Positions 28,813-37,940 of a stretch of DNA of 52,183 nucleotides are shown here, in pieces (positions within the stretch are counted from its first letter, which is position 1; the number at the start of each line of letters is the position of its first letter). Both the position numbers and the translations under genes were made by a program. The notes beneath the pieces are model-generated. The model was not told the DNA's origin. It made no database searches and worked only from the letters and a program-made list of their open reading frames with translations. The DNA comes from Pseudoalteromonas sp. H71 (GTDB lineage: Bacteria; Pseudomonadota; Gammaproteobacteria; Enterobacterales; Alteromonadaceae). The stretch lies in the NCBI RefSeq assembly GCF_001468485.1, contig NZ_LODI01000035.1:95206-147388 (forward strand), given 5' to 3'.

Positions 28813-29484
28813 ATGGCAACCACACTCGCATTTGACGTATACGGCACGCTTATAAATACCCATGGTGTGCTTACATTACTTAAAGATATGATTGGCGATA
28901 ACGCACAAAACTTTTCAAATACATGGCGTGAAAAACAGTTGGAATATTCGTTTAGGCGCGCCTTAATGCAAAACTATGTTCCGTTTTCAGTTTGTACTAA
29001 ACAGGCACTTGATTACGCGTGTTTAGCGCATAAAACACAGCTTGGTGACGATCAAAAACACCAATTGCTTGAGCAATATAAAACGTTACCCGCCTTCGAC
29101 GATGTTAAAAAAGGGCTTGAGCAACTTAAAGCACAAAATTACCGATTGTTTGCGTTTTCTAATGGCGCGGCCGCTGCGGTAAATACCTTACTCGAAACGG
29201 CTGGCATTATTGAGCTTTTTGAAGGTGTTGTAAGCGCCGACGACATTAAAACTTTTAAGCCAAACCCGGGTGTTTACAGCCATTTTTTACGCGAGGCAAA
29301 TTCAACGTGTGCAAATACGTGGCTTATTTCGAGTAACCCTTTTGATATAACCGGCGCTATTTCGCATGGTATGCGCGGTGCGTGGATAAAACGCTCAGAA
29401 GACTCTATTTTTGATCCATGGGAAATTCAACCAATTACCACAGCAACCGATTTAGTTGATTTAAAGACCAAATTGGTGAGCTAA
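28813..29484 (+). CDS. Haloacid dehalogenase, type II
   Basis: A 223-residue HAD-superfamily hydrolase of the (S)-2-haloacid dehalogenase type. The nucleophile is Asp8 in FDVYGTL. Motif II is FSNG, the motif III lysine is in TFKPNPGVY, and SSNPFDITGA is the type II motif. It should hydrolyse 2-haloacids to 2-hydroxyacids, but members of the group also use other substrates. GGGAG lies just before ATG 28813; TTG 28801 is an unlikely alternative. A terminator follows at 29543-29573. Confidence 0.88.
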   Translation: MATTLAFDVYGTLINTHGVLTLLKDMIGDNAQNFSNTWREKQLEYSFRRALMQNYVPFSVCTKQALDYACLAHKTQLGDDQKHQLLEQYKTLPAFDDVKKGLEQLKAQNYRLFAFSNGAAAAVNTLLETAGIIELFEGVVSADDIKTFKPNPGVYSHFLREANSTCANTWLISSNPFDITGAISHGMRGAWIKRSEDSIFDPWEIQPITTATDLVDLKTKLVS

Positions 29485-29542
29485 TTAACATTGCCTTTAA
29501 TACACTTATTGGTGCAAAGCCAAGGTTTTATTTGCAGGTTTT

Positions 29543-29573
29543 AGGGCGTTGCTGTTAACGCCCTTATTTTTAT
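29543..29573 (+). terminator. Terminator after dehalogenase gene
   Basis: AGGGCGTT (29543-29550) pairs with AACGCCCT (29557-29564), followed by TATTTTTATG. The rest of the gap to 29802 contains the siderophore operon promoter region. Confidence 0.75.
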
Positions 29574-29741
29574 GTATTTTCAAATACCAAACCTGCCTCT
29601 TTTTATTCAAATTACACATAAACTCGACTTCCAAACTTTCAATATAAAACGTGTTTACATTATTTCTAATGTAATTCTTTGTAATTAATTATCCATTTCT
29701 TAACCCGAAAAAAAACATAGAAGTAATCCATTTTCATTATT

Positions 29742-29760
29742 GTAAATAAAAATCATTACC
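29742..29760 (+). promoter_or_regulatory. Fur-box-like operator of siderophore operon
   Basis: The 19 bases GTAAATAAAAATCATTACC match the classical Fur consensus (GATAATGATAATCATTATC) at 14 of 19 positions. The site lies 43 bp before the first gene of the siderophore operon, overlapping the expected promoter. This implies iron repression. Overlapping AT-rich motifs (CATTATTG) could give a second Fur unit. Confidence 0.65.
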
Positions 29761-29802
29761 ATTAAGATCCTTGAACCCAAAATGAGTACCAAGGAGCGAA
29801 AT

Positions 29803-31341
29803 ATGTCACAATTACAAACTGCACAGCTCAGTCCTATCCAAAACCAAGCTTTATTTGAGCAAAACGGCCTTCCGCCGCAATTTAATCTTGATCAATTTAT
29901 TAATTATCAAATAGCGTCGTTACAGGGGCTTTCGGCTGTGCAACAAGCTATGGCAAAAGCGCAAAAGCCGTTTTCTGGCGTGTCTGTTAATACACTTGCC
30001 GCCACTGTTAATGATGTAGATTTAGCCAAACCTCTCGCTGATTTTCCTGCTGTATTAAACGAGCTTAAAAGCGTGTATTTAGATCATGCTGTGTATTTTC
30101 ATCACCCACGTTACATGGCGCATTTAAATTGCCCTGTTACGTACCCAGCGGTTGTGGCAGAGCACATAATTGGCGCAATCAATACCTCAGTAGACACCTG
30201 GGATCAAAGCGCTGGCGCGACTCTTATTGAACAAAAATTAATTGATTGGAGCTGTGAAAAAGCAAAGCTACCGAGCACTGCCGATGGCGTCTTTACAAGT
30301 GGTGGTACGCAATCGAACTTAATGGCGATGCTTGTTGCACGCGAAGTAGCCGTGAGCCGTTATGCCCCTGAGCATCAAGTAAAACTACAAGGTTTGCCAA
30401 ACGTTGCCTCGCGTTTTCGTATTTATTGCTCCGAGGTTGCACATTTTAGTATTCAAAAGGCTGCGGCGTTATTGGGCTTAGGTTATAACGCGGTAGTCCC
30501 TGTGGCTACAAACAGCAAAATGCAAATGGATATGGACGCGCTTAACCATGCAATTGCGGATTCTAAAGCTAAGGGCGATTTACCTATAGCGGTGGTTGTT
30601 ACCGCTGGTACGACCGATTTTGGCTCAATTGACCCTATTGAAGACATAGCAAAACTTGCTAAAAAAGAGCAGCTTTGGTGCCATGTTGATGGCGCATACG
30701 GTGGCGGATTATTGGTGAGTGAGCACCATCGCAGTGCCTTAAACGGTATAGAGCTCGTAGATTCAATTACTATTGATTACCATAAATCGTTTATGCAGCC
30801 GGTTAGCTGCAGTGCCTTTTTGTTAAGTGACAAACGCCACTTTAGCCATATTACACTCTACGCCGACTACCTAAACCCATTAGCAGAGGCCGGTAACGGC
30901 ACACCAAATTTAGTTGATAAAAGCTTACAAACCACACGCCGTTTTGATGCCTTAAAACTTTGGTTAACACTGCGCACTATGGGGGAAGCGCCACTTGGCC
31001 GAGCATTTGATAAAGTAATTGGCCTTGCTCGTCAAACCCATATAGTGCTTAACGAGCACCCTGATTTTGACGTTATAAATTACCCAGAGCTTAGCGCGCT
31101 GGTATTTCGCTTTGCGCCAGAGGCGCTAAAACATAACCCCGATTTACTCGACACCCTAAACCTACACGTACGCCAAACATTTTTAAAAACCGGTGACGCC
31201 ATGATTGCACGCACCAAAATTAACGGCCGTCATTATCTTAAATTTACGTTACTTAATGCCCAGTGCCAATTGAGCGATGTGCGCGCAGTGCTTGAGCAAA
31301 TTAGCACTATTGCGTGGCAAACGTATAAGGAGCAACAATAA
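29803..31341 (+). CDS. bibA: PLP-dependent lysine decarboxylase, siderophore biosynthesis (BibA/DesA-like)
   Basis: A 512-residue group II PLP decarboxylase. The cofactor lysine is K328 in IDYHKSFMQPV; HVDGAYGGGLL and FTSGGTQSNLMAML are conserved. In hydroxamate siderophore clusters of the DesA/BibA type it converts lysine to cadaverine. AAGGAGC sits 6 nt before ATG 29803, which decides that start over ATG 29782. It overlaps the next gene by 1 bp (TAATG). Substrate choice (lysine rather than diaminobutyrate or ornithine) is inferred from the cluster content. Confidence 0.85.
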   Translation: MSQLQTAQLSPIQNQALFEQNGLPPQFNLDQFINYQIASLQGLSAVQQAMAKAQKPFSGVSVNTLAATVNDVDLAKPLADFPAVLNELKSVYLDHAVYFHHPRYMAHLNCPVTYPAVVAEHIIGAINTSVDTWDQSAGATLIEQKLIDWSCEKAKLPSTADGVFTSGGTQSNLMAMLVAREVAVSRYAPEHQVKLQGLPNVASRFRIYCSEVAHFSIQKAAALLGLGYNAVVPVATNSKMQMDMDALNHAIADSKAKGDLPIAVVVTAGTTDFGSIDPIEDIAKLAKKEQLWCHVDGAYGGGLLVSEHHRSALNGIELVDSITIDYHKSFMQPVSCSAFLLSDKRHFSHITLYADYLNPLAEAGNGTPNLVDKSLQTTRRFDALKLWLTLRTMGEAPLGRAFDKVIGLARQTHIVLNEHPDFDVINYPELSALVFRFAPEALKHNPDLLDTLNLHVRQTFLKTGDAMIARTKINGRHYLKFTLLNAQCQLSDVRAVLEQISTIAWQTYKEQQ

Positions 31342-32660
31342 TGAGCAACCAACCTTATGACTTTATAGCCATTGGCCTTGGCCCGTTTAATTTATCGTTA
31401 GCGTGTTTAAGTGAACCACTAGAAGGCGTTAAAAGCTTATTTTTAGAGCAGCGTAGCCAATTTGATTGGCACCCAGGCATGATGCTAGAAGGTGTTACTT
31501 TGCAAACGCCATTTATGTCTGACTTGGTGACCCTTGCCGATCCTACTAGCCAGTACAGTTTTTTAAATTATGCCAAGCTTAATAATCGGTTATACCCATT
31601 TTATATTCGTGAGAGCTTTTTTTTACTGCGTAAAGAATACAACCTCTATTGCCAATGGGTGTGCTCGCAGTTGAGTAACGTAAGCTTTGAGCAAAGTGTA
31701 ACTAAGGTTGAATTTTGCCAGCAAACTCAGTGCTATACCGTTACCTGTAATACCCCAGGCAGTGAGCAGCAATATGTTACGCGCCACTTAGTGCTTGGCA
31801 CCGGCCCTGCCCCATATATTCCTGATTGTGCAGTGCACAGTAATTCTAATAACGTAATGCACAGTAGCGACTTTTGCCACCGCCTTGATGAGCTAAAATC
31901 CGCTAAACGCGTAACGGTTGTAGGAGCTGGGCAAAGTGCTGCCGAAATTTATCACACCCTATTACAACAAGCCGTGCCACAAGGTTTGCAACTAGATTGG
32001 ATAGCTCGCTCGCCGCGTTATTTTCCGCTGGAGTACACCAAACTCACCCTTGAGATGACCTCACCTGAATATGTTGATTACTTTTATAATTTAAAAACTG
32101 AGCAACGAGATTGGCTTAACCAAAATCAAAAAAACTTATTTAAAGGCATAAATGGCGATTTAATTAACGACATTTTTGACACCCTTTACGCGCAAAGCTT
32201 AGATGGACCCATTTCTACCACATTTAAAACGAACAGCAAACTTACTAATACGCGTAAGAGTGCTGGGCGTTTAGTGACTGAGTTTTACCATCAAGAGCTA
32301 AATGAAGCCTTTGAAATAAAAACCGATTACTTAATTTGTGCCACGGGCTTTAAATACAAGCGCCCCGCTTTTTTAAACCCCATTGCACAGCAGCTCCCAG
32401 AAGATGACCAAGGCCGTTATATAGTAAGCCGTGAATACGCAATAGATACCGACCAAAAACGTATATTTGTACAAAATGCAGAGCAGCACACCCATGGTTT
32501 TGTAACCCCCGATTTAGGCATGGCGTGTTATCGCAACAGTATAATTTTGCGCGAAATACTTGGTTATGCGCCGTATCAGGTTGAGCAAAAAATTGCATTT
32601 CAGTGCTTTGATTTAAGCGATGTAGAAACTCATTCACAGCAAAAGAGTAACGCCGCATGA
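31341..32660 (+). CDS. bibB: Diamine N-monooxygenase (BibB/DesB-like)
   Basis: A 439-residue flavin N-hydroxylase of the lysine/ornithine monooxygenase family. It has the FAD motif AIGLGPFNLSLA (about 10-21), the NADPH motif VVGAGQSAAEIY and the C-terminal YLICATGFKYKRP. It should hydroxylate one amino group of cadaverine to N-hydroxycadaverine. It is translationally coupled to the decarboxylase (1-bp overlap) and to the exporter (4-bp ATGA overlap). Confidence 0.9.
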   Translation: MSNQPYDFIAIGLGPFNLSLACLSEPLEGVKSLFLEQRSQFDWHPGMMLEGVTLQTPFMSDLVTLADPTSQYSFLNYAKLNNRLYPFYIRESFFLLRKEYNLYCQWVCSQLSNVSFEQSVTKVEFCQQTQCYTVTCNTPGSEQQYVTRHLVLGTGPAPYIPDCAVHSNSNNVMHSSDFCHRLDELKSAKRVTVVGAGQSAAEIYHTLLQQAVPQGLQLDWIARSPRYFPLEYTKLTLEMTSPEYVDYFYNLKTEQRDWLNQNQKNLFKGINGDLINDIFDTLYAQSLDGPISTTFKTNSKLTNTRKSAGRLVTEFYHQELNEAFEIKTDYLICATGFKYKRPAFLNPIAQQLPEDDQGRYIVSREYAIDTDQKRIFVQNAEQHTHGFVTPDLGMACYRNSIILREILGYAPYQVEQKIAFQCFDLSDVETHSQQKSNAA

Positions 32661-33835
32661 GTTTACGTTTAGCGCTTATTTTACTTACGGTTATTTCGGT
32701 GGTGTGCGACACCTTATTACTGCCGTTTTATCCGCAATTTTTTGCCAGTGAATTTTCTGTAAGTAACCCCACGCTTATTGGGGTGTTTGTAGCTAACTGT
32801 TGTATTACCGTTATGCTCGCGCTGCCCCTGTGGGCAAAGGTTGCTAAAAAATACCACGAGCTGGCGCTTTGGCTTGTAACGCAAGTGATTGCCGCATGCT
32901 TTGGGTTGCTTTGTTATTTTGCAACTAACGTGTGGGAATTTTGGTTTTTTTACCAACTTATGTTGGTACTTAAAGCCAGTTACCTGCTTATTTATCCGTT
33001 TGCACTGCGTTTAGAGCAGCAAAGTAAGCACCTTTCTATTATTGGCTTGTTTTCAGTACTTATGCACTTTGGCGCTATTGGTGGCGCGTTAGTGGGCGGG
33101 TACTTTTTTAGTTTAAACGAGCCGCGTTATGCACTGTTATTAAGTGCTGCGGGCGATGTAATACAAGTGCTCCTATGTGGCTATTTAATGCTGAGCTTAA
33201 AACTAGGTATTTATCAGCACGCTATTGAAAGCGAAAAACCGCGCACTCGTACCCCGTACTTTATTTGGCAATTTTGCTTTATAAGCGTGGTTGTTTACTT
33301 TAGCGCCTTTTTAATTAGGCCATTTTTTACAACCCATTGGCAAGGAATGAGCGCGCAAAGTAGTGCGTTTGAAAGTGCGCTTGTGTACGCCATTCCTGCT
33401 TTTTCAGCCCTACTAATGCTGTTGTTTAACCACTTTAGGCAGCACTTACCTCTTCCTACGCTTAGCCGCACAAGCACATTATTGTGCGCGCTTATTTTTG
33501 GCGCTATTGGGCTTTATTTACAGGCGCAAGAGTCGGTGTGGTTAGTTGTCAGCTCGCGCATTCTATACGGTATAGCGCTGTTTCAAGTAATGGTTTTATT
33601 GGAGGTTATGTTATTTGCTAAAAGTGAGCCTGCTCACTACGGCAGTGATTTTGCCAAAGTGCATGTTGCGCAAAATATTGGCGTTATTATAGCGTCGTTA
33701 TTGGTGGGTATGAGTGTGGAATATTTTAATACAACCGTCCCTTTTTACTTTGCAGCCATTGGCTTTGCAAGCCTTGGCGCTATTTTGCTATGGCGGGTTA
33801 AATTTGTTGGCCGCACTGCACACACACCCACTTGA
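32657..33835 (+). CDS. MFS transporter, probable siderophore exporter
   Basis: A 392-residue major facilitator protein with about 12 hydrophobic helices. The first is MSLRLALILLTVISVVCDTL. Loop patterns after TM2 (WAKVAKKYHE) and the central cytoplasmic stretch around ESEKPRTRTP are typical of the family. Its position between the hydroxylase and synthetase genes makes siderophore export the likely role. It overlaps the hydroxylase stop by 4 bp and leaves 24 bp to the synthetase gene. Confidence 0.82.
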   Translation: MSLRLALILLTVISVVCDTLLLPFYPQFFASEFSVSNPTLIGVFVANCCITVMLALPLWAKVAKKYHELALWLVTQVIAACFGLLCYFATNVWEFWFFYQLMLVLKASYLLIYPFALRLEQQSKHLSIIGLFSVLMHFGAIGGALVGGYFFSLNEPRYALLLSAAGDVIQVLLCGYLMLSLKLGIYQHAIESEKPRTRTPYFIWQFCFISVVVYFSAFLIRPFFTTHWQGMSAQSSAFESALVYAIPAFSALLMLLFNHFRQHLPLPTLSRTSTLLCALIFGAIGLYLQAQESVWLVVSSRILYGIALFQVMVLLEVMLFAKSEPAHYGSDFAKVHVAQNIGVIIASLLVGMSVEYFNTTVPFYFAAIGFASLGAILLWRVKFVGRTAHTPT

Positions 33836-33859
33836 TAATTAAACGTTTTAGGAGTTTTT

Positions 33860-36208
33860 ATGTATTTTTCATCTTTTGTAACCACGTTACAACACACAGG
33901 TAATGTGACTATGCGGTTACTACAGCAAAGCGACATGCCTATTATTTGCCAGTGGCTTACTCTACCTTATGCGCATTTTTGGGGTATGAGTAAACAAGCC
34001 CCCGAGCAAATATGCAGCGCCTACCAAGATATAATAAACAACCCGCATCATCATGCGTATGTTATTGAGCAAAATAATGAGCTACTTGCCCTTGTTGAGC
34101 TTTACAGCCCAATGCACGACAAACTACTCGCAGCCGCCTATGAGGTAATGCCAAACGATACGGGCATGCATATTTTACTTGCCCCAAATACACAGCCTAA
34201 ACGCCATTTTAGTTTTGAAATAATGCAGTGCGTATTGCACAGTATTTTTATCCATAACGATAATGCGCGGGTAGTGGTAGAGCCCGATATTACCAATAGT
34301 AAAATTCATACCTTAAATAAGCGTTTAGGCTTCGTGCATACTAAGCAAATAACCCTTGGTGATAAAAACGCATACCTTGGGTTTTGTAATAAAGCCGCGT
34401 TTGAAACGCATGTAAATTTACATCACAAAACCCAAGCGCATATAAATTCTGACTATGTAAAGTTTGATCACTGGCAGTGGGCAAACAGGCACTTACAAAG
34501 TAAAGCCATTAGCGAACTGGTACACGAGCGCTTATTGGTTGCAGAGCAAACCCCACACGGTTTTAAAGTAAATATTGAAGGGGGTTACTTTATATTTAAT
34601 GGCCGCGCTATGGCGCTTAACCATATAGATATAGACGAACCAAGTTTATGCTTTTATAACCTTAATAATGAGCAAGTAGAGCTTGATGTACTGCACTTTT
34701 TTAGTGTGCAAGGCCCTGCGCTGGGTTTAACTGGCGAGCGTTTAGCCACCTACCTTGAAGAGCTTAATGCCACACTTGCCAGTGCTTGTTATAAACGCGA
34801 AAACAACACGCTTAGCGCAGCCGAACTTGCGAAATTAGGGCTGCAACAAATAGAGGCTGCAATGAGCGAAGGCCACCCTGCGTTTGTGGCTAATAATGGT
34901 CGAATTGGCTTTAGCAAAGCCGACTTTTTACGCTATGCGCCAGAAGTGGGGAAACCGTTTAAAGTACTGTGGTTAGCGGCGCACAAAACAGTATGTGATT
35001 TTGCTTATAGTGAATACTTTAGTGACTACCCAAGCCATATTAGTGGCGAGCTTGATTTAACCACCCGTGATGCGTTTAACAAAGCGCTAAAAGCGCAAAA
35101 CCTAAACCCTGACGACTACCTATTTATGCCGGCCCATCCGTGGCAATACCAACATAAATTAAGTGTGGTGTTTACCAACGAGTTTGCCAATAACCGTTTA
35201 GTGTATTTAGGTGAAGGCGACGATTTATATCAAGCGCAGCAATCTATTCGTACGTTATATAACTGCTCACACCCGCATAAGCCGTATTTAAAAGTGGCGC
35301 TGTCTATTTTAAATATGGGCTTTATGCGCGGGCTTTCGCGCGCTTATATGGCGGTTACTCCGGCCATAAATGATTGGGTGTTTAATAAAGTAAACCACGA
35401 CCCAACACTTAGCGCGTGTAGCTTTACAGCACTTAGAGAGTACGCCACTTTAGGGTATGCGCATCACACCTTTGAGCAAAGTGAACTCGGTGATACGCCG
35501 TATCGTAAAATGTTTGCGTGTTTATGGCGCGAAAACCCAAACCATAATTTACAAAATAATGAACAGCTAACCACCATGGCCGCATTGCTGCACCTAGATA
35601 ACAAGGGTAAAAGTATGGCAGGTGCATTAATAGATCAAAGCGGTTTAAGCACACATGCTTGGCTGCAAAGCTATTTTAGCGCCTACCTTATTCCCTTAGT
35701 GCATTGTTTTTATGCCCATAAATTAGTGTTTATGCCCCACGGCGAAAACCTCATTTTAAAGCTTAAAAATTCAGTCCCTGTGGGCGCCTACATGAAAGAC
35801 ATAGGCGAAGAAGTCGCGCTGCTTAATAGCACTGAGTCTTTACCTGAGGAAGTTTCGCGTATTCATATTGCTATGCCAAAAGAGCTTGAGTTACTGAGCA
35901 TATTTACCGATGTATTTGACTGCTTTTTTAGATACCTAGTGGCTATTTTAGTAAGAGAAGAGCGCATTACCGAGCACGACTTTTGGCACGGCGTTGCGCA
36001 AAGTGTAAACGCGTATCAACAAGCCAACCCTGCCTTAAATGCGCGTTTTAAAGAGTATGACTTTTTTAGTGATGAATTTGCACACTCTTGCTTAAACCGC
36101 TTACAGCTAGGCAATAATAAGCAAATGGTTGATTTAACCGACCCCGCAGGCAGCTTACAGTTTGCCGGGAATTTAGATAACCCGGTATCGGCAAAGCTGT
36201 ATGGCTAA
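33860..36208 (+). CDS. bibC: Acyltransferase-NIS synthetase fusion (BibC-like)
   Basis: A 782-residue two-domain protein. Residues 1-185 are an IucB/DesC-type GNAT acyltransferase (RLLQQSDMPIICQWL, NKRLGFVHTKQI) that would succinylate N-hydroxycadaverine. Residues about 190-782 are an IucA/IucC-type synthetase (HPAFVANNGRIGFSKADFL, MPAHPWQYQHKL, SIRTLYNCSHPHKPYLKVAL, FMPHGENLIL) that adenylates the succinyl carboxylate and closes the macrocycle. This fused architecture is that reported for BibC of the bisucaberin pathway, whereas desferrioxamine and putrebactin pathways keep the two enzymes separate. AGGAG precedes the ATG. It overlaps the next gene by 8 bp. Confidence 0.88.
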   Translation: MYFSSFVTTLQHTGNVTMRLLQQSDMPIICQWLTLPYAHFWGMSKQAPEQICSAYQDIINNPHHHAYVIEQNNELLALVELYSPMHDKLLAAAYEVMPNDTGMHILLAPNTQPKRHFSFEIMQCVLHSIFIHNDNARVVVEPDITNSKIHTLNKRLGFVHTKQITLGDKNAYLGFCNKAAFETHVNLHHKTQAHINSDYVKFDHWQWANRHLQSKAISELVHERLLVAEQTPHGFKVNIEGGYFIFNGRAMALNHIDIDEPSLCFYNLNNEQVELDVLHFFSVQGPALGLTGERLATYLEELNATLASACYKRENNTLSAAELAKLGLQQIEAAMSEGHPAFVANNGRIGFSKADFLRYAPEVGKPFKVLWLAAHKTVCDFAYSEYFSDYPSHISGELDLTTRDAFNKALKAQNLNPDDYLFMPAHPWQYQHKLSVVFTNEFANNRLVYLGEGDDLYQAQQSIRTLYNCSHPHKPYLKVALSILNMGFMRGLSRAYMAVTPAINDWVFNKVNHDPTLSACSFTALREYATLGYAHHTFEQSELGDTPYRKMFACLWRENPNHNLQNNEQLTTMAALLHLDNKGKSMAGALIDQSGLSTHAWLQSYFSAYLIPLVHCFYAHKLVFMPHGENLILKLKNSVPVGAYMKDIGEEVALLNSTESLPEEVSRIHIAMPKELELLSIFTDVFDCFFRYLVAILVREERITEHDFWHGVAQSVNAYQQANPALNARFKEYDFFSDEFAHSCLNRLQLGNNKQMVDLTDPAGSLQFAGNLDNPVSAKLYG

Positions 36209-36839
36209 GCCTCACACCCTTTCACACTTTCTATTTTGCCCAAATGAGCCGGTTGATGCGGCTCATCCAAGCTTAGATTTAGTGCTCAAATTAGCGGTTC
36301 ATTGCAAGGCGCATTACCCCCATCCGCCTACGCAATTTATTAGCCGGCATTTATATTTGCAGCTTTGTTGGCAAGCTATTTATGCCTATTGTTATTGGCA
36401 TACGTGCAAACACAACGCGCATGATCCAATGCAGTTACAGTTAAAAATAAGCGGCGCGTATAGCCGAGGGTTTACCCTTACAGGCGTGCCTTTATTAAGT
36501 AAAGCTGAGCAAAATAATGCACTTGTTGAATTTGTAAGCTGTGTAGGAAAGTGGATAAATACCAAGTATGCGCTGGGTACAAAAGAGCAAGGCCGGTTGT
36601 TAATCGACACGCTTAACAGCGCATTTGAGCGCGCTCATAGCTTAAATTTAGCAAGTGCTGAGCACATTACACATTGCCATCAACAGCTACACAATTTAAT
36701 CAGTAATCACTTTAATTTACACACCCCATTTAAATTAACACCTAAGCGCTTAACGTGCTGTCGTTATTATTTAGCAGGTTATAACAAATGCCAAACCTGC
36801 CCAAAAAAGGATATTAAAACCAATGAACACACGTCTTAA
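36201..36839 (+). CDS. FhuF-like ferric-siderophore reductase
   Basis: A 212-residue cytoplasmic protein ending in CCRYYLAGYNKCQTCP, the CC-x9-C-x2-C signature that holds the 2Fe-2S cluster in FhuF-type ferric-hydroxamate reductases. The N-terminal part is divergent. It would reduce the imported Fe(III)-siderophore to release iron. It overlaps both neighbours (8 bp upstream, 17 bp downstream), so it is firmly part of the operon. Confidence 0.8.
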   Translation: MAKPHTLSHFLFCPNEPVDAAHPSLDLVLKLAVHCKAHYPHPPTQFISRHLYLQLCWQAIYAYCYWHTCKHNAHDPMQLQLKISGAYSRGFTLTGVPLLSKAEQNNALVEFVSCVGKWINTKYALGTKEQGRLLIDTLNSAFERAHSLNLASAEHITHCHQQLHNLISNHFNLHTPFKLTPKRLTCCRYYLAGYNKCQTCPKKDIKTNEHTS

Positions 36840-37902
36840 AACGATTGACCTTGCCCGAGGTGCGAGCGTTTTTATTATGATTTTAGTCCACACTTTATGG
36901 ATGTACTCGAGCACAACGCTTCAAAGTGAGAGCCTATTTGGCGCTGTTATTCATATACTTGGCAAAGGCACAGCCTCGTTTTTGGTGGCAATGGGGCTAT
37001 CTATGGCCCTTTCGCGCAGGCAAACACCCCTGCTGTTAATTAAGCGCGGCATACAGCTTTTACTACTTGCTTATTTAATGAATGCAGCAAAGTTTTGGCT
37101 ACCTATTGAGGTATTTAATACCATGCCCGAGGCGTTTATAAATGCGTATGGCTGGCAAAGCCCATTGAGTGCTGGGCAGTTACAATTTATGGTGCTAACG
37201 GGTGATATTTTACAACTTGCTGGGGTTAGCTTATTGCTGTCTGGTGCGCTTAATATTGCCCGCTGGAAAACCGCATGGATTGCTTTTTTAGCCGTTGCTA
37301 TTGCACTTGTAAGCCAGTTTGTAAGGGGCCAGCAGTTTGCGCTTTCGCCTTATATTAGCGATTTGTTTTTTGCTAATAACTACCAAGTATATTTTCCGGT
37401 ATTTCCGTGGATAAGCGCTATATTAACCGGCTACGTGCTTGGGCGTTTATACATAAATAGCAAGCATAATGCTGCGTACTTATATAGTGTATGTGCAAAG
37501 TTAGGTGCTGCATTATTAATTGTTGGTACAGCGTGGCTTATTGCTGATTTTAAGGGACAGTTTGGCAATTTTTTCCATTTAAATGGCGGCGGTATTATTT
37601 ATTTAATCGGTTTAAATTTATTTGGTTTAGCTGTAATAGAATATGTATTTGCTAATAAATTCAACGGCCCTATTACACGGGCTCTTTTGTATGCGAGCAA
37701 GCATGTAACGGCCCTTTACATTATTCAATGGGTGCTAATTTGCTGGCTTATGGGCGTGTTTGGTTATCACACTCAGTCACTATGGCCAACACTGTGCTTA
37801 ATGGCCCTTATGGGTTTACTAACCTTTGCAGTGCACAAAGTGTATTTGCAAACTAAGCAAAACATACTCGCAATTAAGCAAAAGCCTAAGCGCACAGCTT
37901 AA
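36823..37902 (+). CDS. Integral membrane acyltransferase-like protein (DUF1624/HGSNAT-like)
   Basis: A 359-residue protein with about ten membrane helices. The N-terminus RLKTIDLARGASVFIMILVH resembles the start of heparan-alpha-glucosaminide N-acetyltransferase-like (DUF1624) proteins, with an R/D pair and an intramembrane His (LVHTLW). It starts 17 bp inside the FhuF-like gene, so it is co-translated with the siderophore operon. Its substrate is unknown. It could modify the siderophore, a cell-surface sugar or something unrelated. A GC-rich hairpin (37921-37940) follows. Confidence 0.7.
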   Translation: MNTRLKTIDLARGASVFIMILVHTLWMYSSTTLQSESLFGAVIHILGKGTASFLVAMGLSMALSRRQTPLLLIKRGIQLLLLAYLMNAAKFWLPIEVFNTMPEAFINAYGWQSPLSAGQLQFMVLTGDILQLAGVSLLLSGALNIARWKTAWIAFLAVAIALVSQFVRGQQFALSPYISDLFFANNYQVYFPVFPWISAILTGYVLGRLYINSKHNAAYLYSVCAKLGAALLIVGTAWLIADFKGQFGNFFHLNGGGIIYLIGLNLFGLAVIEYVFANKFNGPITRALLYASKHVTALYIIQWVLICWLMGVFGYHTQSLWPTLCLMALMGLLTFAVHKVYLQTKQNILAIKQKPKRTA

Positions 37903-37920
37903 GTTGTAAAGGGGCTTTAC

Positions 37921-37940
37921 GGGCGCAGTTACACGCGCCC
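37921..37940. terminator. Hairpin between convergent siderophore operon and LysR gene
   Basis: GGGCGC (37921-37926) pairs with GCGCCC (37935-37940) around an 8-nt loop. It lies between two convergent genes and may act in both directions, although T-runs are weak. Confidence 0.45.
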
